A DNA stretch of 64,000 bases, from positions 95,640,330 through 95,704,329 of the forward strand of contig CM049307.1 in assembly GCA_026874595.1 (NCBI GenBank). The letters run 5' to 3'. The position numbers and the translations under genes were made by a program. Source of the DNA: Sipunculus nudus (taxonomy: Eukaryota; Annelida; Sipuncula; Golfingiida; Sipunculidae). Shown here one piece after another: positions 60,901-64,000 of the stretch (position 1 is its first letter; the number at the start of each line of letters is the position of its first letter). The notes beneath the pieces are model-generated. The model was not told the origin of the DNA, did not search any database, and saw only the letters and a program-made list of their open reading frames with translations.

Positions 60901-63900
60901 GTTATTCAGATAATCAATTTTAACAGTGCTGAATAATACTTTTGAAATGCACATATTTTGTGCAGAAATGTATCATGTTAAACCAGTTGGAACTGTTTTG
61001 TTCAATAATTTCACAGTTGATTTGGCATATATTTACTTGTAGCACGGGAGCTTTGAACACGGTGATAATCATTTCACCCTCAAACCGAAAGAAGGTGGTC
61101 ACGTGGCTAGAAAGAGAAAACTTCAAAAGGTTAAGGGAAAGAAAGGTTAGAACTTGGTAGAATTCTTGTACTGGGGAAAGGTAGAAGACCTTTGTATAGG
61201 CCAGATATTTGATGTTTAGCAAATACGGTACAAGAAACATTCCGTTAATTCGTTTTTTCTACCCTTTATAATGCCTTGATTTGAATTAACCTTCAGAAAA
61301 TTGTGAAATCATGTTTATTCAATCAAAAGAGACAAAAGAAATTACAAATTTTTTAATCAGTATGGCTCTATCTTCATTGACATGTTTCAATTTTATTTAG
61401 AGGTTTTAGTTTTAATTAGTATTTAATCATTTAGTTATAGGCATCAGAGCCAGGTGGAGAGAAAAAAATCTGATATTTCATTTTTTCTTTTGACCTGTTC
61501 ATTTTGACAACTTAACGGATTGTGACTTTGTTTCTCTGCAGGGACATATCCGATGTTGCTAAATTTCGATCACAAGAAGCGTCAACAACGGAAACCGGAA
61601 GAGACACTGGACCGGAAGAGAAGATCAACTTCCGCCCCGGATTACCACGTGGAGATTCAGATGGTGATTGACTACTCCGTGTGGCAACTGTAGGTGCTAA
61701 AACTGTTAAACTGTCCAAAGTTATTATAAATATATACATATAAAAAACACGTATCATATAGAGTCATATATAACATATCAATTGGATCATCTCTCGTGCT
61801 TGCAGGATACCAGGATACCAGGGATAATATATTTTGCTCATAAAAATATTCTGATTGGGATATTTGCTTCGGACAAAAATGACCACACAATTGGATTGAA
61901 CAGGGTTTTTTTTTCGACAACAACGGAGCCCCTTAATCATATGTGATTGAGTCTCTTCCCTTTTAATTTGAATTTAAATGGACTTTTAATGGATTACACA
62001 AATCCTCTTTTACAACGAACTTAAACTTTGGCCTGTGTGAGGATGATGGTGTCCTGGTTAATGTTCGTTATTTAGAAGGGAAACAAATTTGGTAAGGATA
62101 CAATTTTGCTCGGTCGGCATAACAAACAATGCTGGAAACATATTCGAGTGAAGTCAGTTGTTCTTTGCATCCACTATACGGAACCCTGTACAAGGGGACT
62201 GAAAGAGTCACTTTCTATAAAAGGACAATTTCCCAGCTAATTATACAATGCCTACTATATTTGTTTGTAAATATTAGTATCTTGTTCAGATTTTCCACAT
62301 AAATTATATATTTAGCCTAGGTGACTGAAATCGAGGACAGGACCACAGGCAGACGTTTCTTCCTTACCCTGAACGGATAGTACCGATAGTACATCAAGAT
62401 ACGCCGTTATCTTAGATATTAAATCAATAATCTATAAAGAGAAAGAGCTGATCTTCGATAACAAGTTATATGTTATATTCCTTACAGTTACATACAGTTT
62501 GATTTTTTGATTGAGGGTAGCTTTGCAGTTGTAACTAAGGTTTTAATCACAGTTCATAAAAGATAAGCTTCATCAGTTGAGCGTCATGACTGAGGGTCAG
62601 GTTTTCTTTTTATCAGGTTTATGGAAAAGGCCAATAACGACGCTGACCTCGCCACATCGGAAATCCAGTATCACTTCAGTCACATCTTAAACGGGGTGAG
62701 AAATATCGATGGCCTTAACTAACACTCATTAAATTGGTCCAAAAGTAATTTGTCATATAAAAATCAGAAATGTGGCAAATAGGGCTATAGCCTGAGTTTT
62801 GGAAACCCGATTTAATATCCTGGAGAAAGGAGCATTTTCATCAAAACTGATGCATTCATTCTTTGAACAATGAAAGTGACAAAATGGATTTATAGAAGAT
62901 TCCTTTATGGCCAAAAGAATTAAAACAGATTTCTAACATCCTAATGAATATACAATCCGAGAGACGTCTGAACGAACCGTCAATTTTACTTATCCACTTA
63001 AAGTAAATAGTCCTAACCACAGACAGTTAGTTTATGATTTTTTATTCTGTCAGATATATTTCTTCATACTTATTCAATGAGCAGTACATCTGTAGGATCA
63101 TGTATACAGTTGTCCATATATTTGGTGTATGTAATGTATCAGATGAAATTAGTTGTTTGTTGTCTTATTTGATGTAAGCATCACATGTCTGAAGTACTGA
63201 CCGCAATTGCTATGTCAACTTGAATAAATGTGAATAAAGCTTTTTTCGTTGAAGATGGACCTTGTATTCAGTGGAATCCAGGCTGATCTCCATGGTTACA
63301 CGGTGTCCCTCTGGCTGAAAGGGTTCCACATCGCAAAGGTAGGCCGACATCGTCAAATATTAAATATCACACGCATTTATTCTGTAGCTGAAGAAAGTAC
63401 AATGATCTCTCTTGAAAAACATAATTGCGTGCAAAGTGTTGACATTTGTTAATATATTGTAGCTGTGCAATAAGACTACTATATACCTGTTGTGACCGTG
63501 TTCATAATGTAGCTTCTATAAACCATAAATAAGTGGGATTATTTTTAGACAACTGTTTATTTATTTACAATTGTAACGTCCATTCTATAGAATGGTGTTA
63601 TTATTTTTAGGCTGAAGCGTCTGTACTATAAATTGTTGTGTATATTTGTATAGAGTGGCGTCTATTCTGTATATTTTTCTGTATTAATTATAGACTGTAA
63701 CGTTCATTCTAGAAAATGATATGATTATGTTTTACTATATCGTCTGCAGATCGGATCTATTATACACGTTGTTTAGAATATTTTAGACTGTGACGTCTGT
63801 TCTATAGAATTTTGTGATTACTTTACAATGTAGTGTCTATTCTATTGATTGGTAAGGCAATGGCGTCTTTACTGTAGATATGTTTTTTTTGTAGACTTCT

Positions 63901-64000
63901 TCGTCTTCTAAATGGGCTGACGGGACAGTCCTGCACGCCGGGTTCACGCCCGAGGACACCATGGTGAATTCTAGTGGCATCCTGAGGAACATGAGGACGT
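57936..64000 (+). CDS. ADAM/reprolysin-like (M12B) metalloprotease, 5' part
   Basis: Eight exons with phase-compatible junctions: 57936-57999, 58723-58916, 59945-60031, 61043-61145, 61542-61689, 62617-62695, 63255-63338 and 63895 to beyond the window. Residues 1-18 are a signal peptide (MLLQKVLVLCLLALVTSH). A prodomain follows (LHVQFTLNGKDVNLRLKRNA; FATISAKSFMENGTYRRELH), with strongly basic patches. RKRRS at the end of exon 5's basic stretch is a furin-type cleavage site. The catalytic domain then begins YHVEIQMVIDYSVWQLFMEK and continues HFSHILNGMDLVFSGIQADL, matching M12B architecture. The zinc site HExxHxxGxxH lies beyond the window, so activity cannot be judged. No cysteine is encoded between signal peptide and furin site, so a classical cysteine switch is not seen. 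It could alternatively be an ADAMTS-type enzyme; the downstream domains are missing. Confidence 0.8.

Noticed and set aside
1-64000. CRISPR arrays, operons, ribosome binding sites
   Set aside because: The window is eukaryotic with spliced genes; the tandem repeats lack spacer structure.

Overview
The window is metazoan nuclear DNA: AT-rich, intron-rich, full of (TA)n microsatellites, degenerate LINEs, tRNA-derived SINEs, MITE-like elements and a satellite array. Protein content (expanded secreted lipocalins, an M12B-type metalloprotease) and repeat style (dispersed repeats ending in ACGG/ACAG runs followed by a 'CAGCTGAGCTAA'-like tail) suggest a mollusc, perhaps a bivalve. This is inference; no marker gene fixes the species.

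Layout: (1) 1.2-4.1 kb, + strand, three exons of a monocarboxylate-transporter-like (MFS/SLC16) gene that splice in frame, but the exon for TM4-6 and the last exon are not visible. (2) 7.4-48.6 kb, a cluster of four apolipoprotein-D-type lipocalin genes: A (-, 7431-11626), B (-, 17146-20760), C (+, 23271-27046) and D (-, 40384-48580). A and B have five coding exons; C and D have four, because the last two are one exon. B and C are head to head; C and D are tail to tail. (3) Between C and D, 27-40 kb, repeat-rich DNA with an unrecognised minus-strand coding locus (33.1-35.4 kb, three exon-like blocks, broken) and an NF-Y-like triple CCAAT promoter at 32.2 kb. (4) Inside gene D's introns lie a tRNA-derived SINE, a ~338-bp satellite array and a pogo-like element. 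(5) 50.66-52.62 kb is a foldback element with long terminal inverted repeats made of ~21-bp tandem units. (6) 55.7-64.0 kb, + strand, is the 5' part of an ADAM/reprolysin-like metalloprotease gene with signal peptide, prodomain, furin site and start of the catalytic domain; it runs off the window.

The four lipocalins carry secretion signals, the G-x-W motif, the YDY/TDY-like loop and cysteines placed for the usual lipocalin disulfide. All four promoters have a CACGTG box just upstream of a TATA box, with exactly 11 bp between them in A, B and D. This suggests co-regulation of secreted small-ligand carriers. Gene A has GA where B has a GC splice donor, so A may be mis-spliced or use a rare donor.
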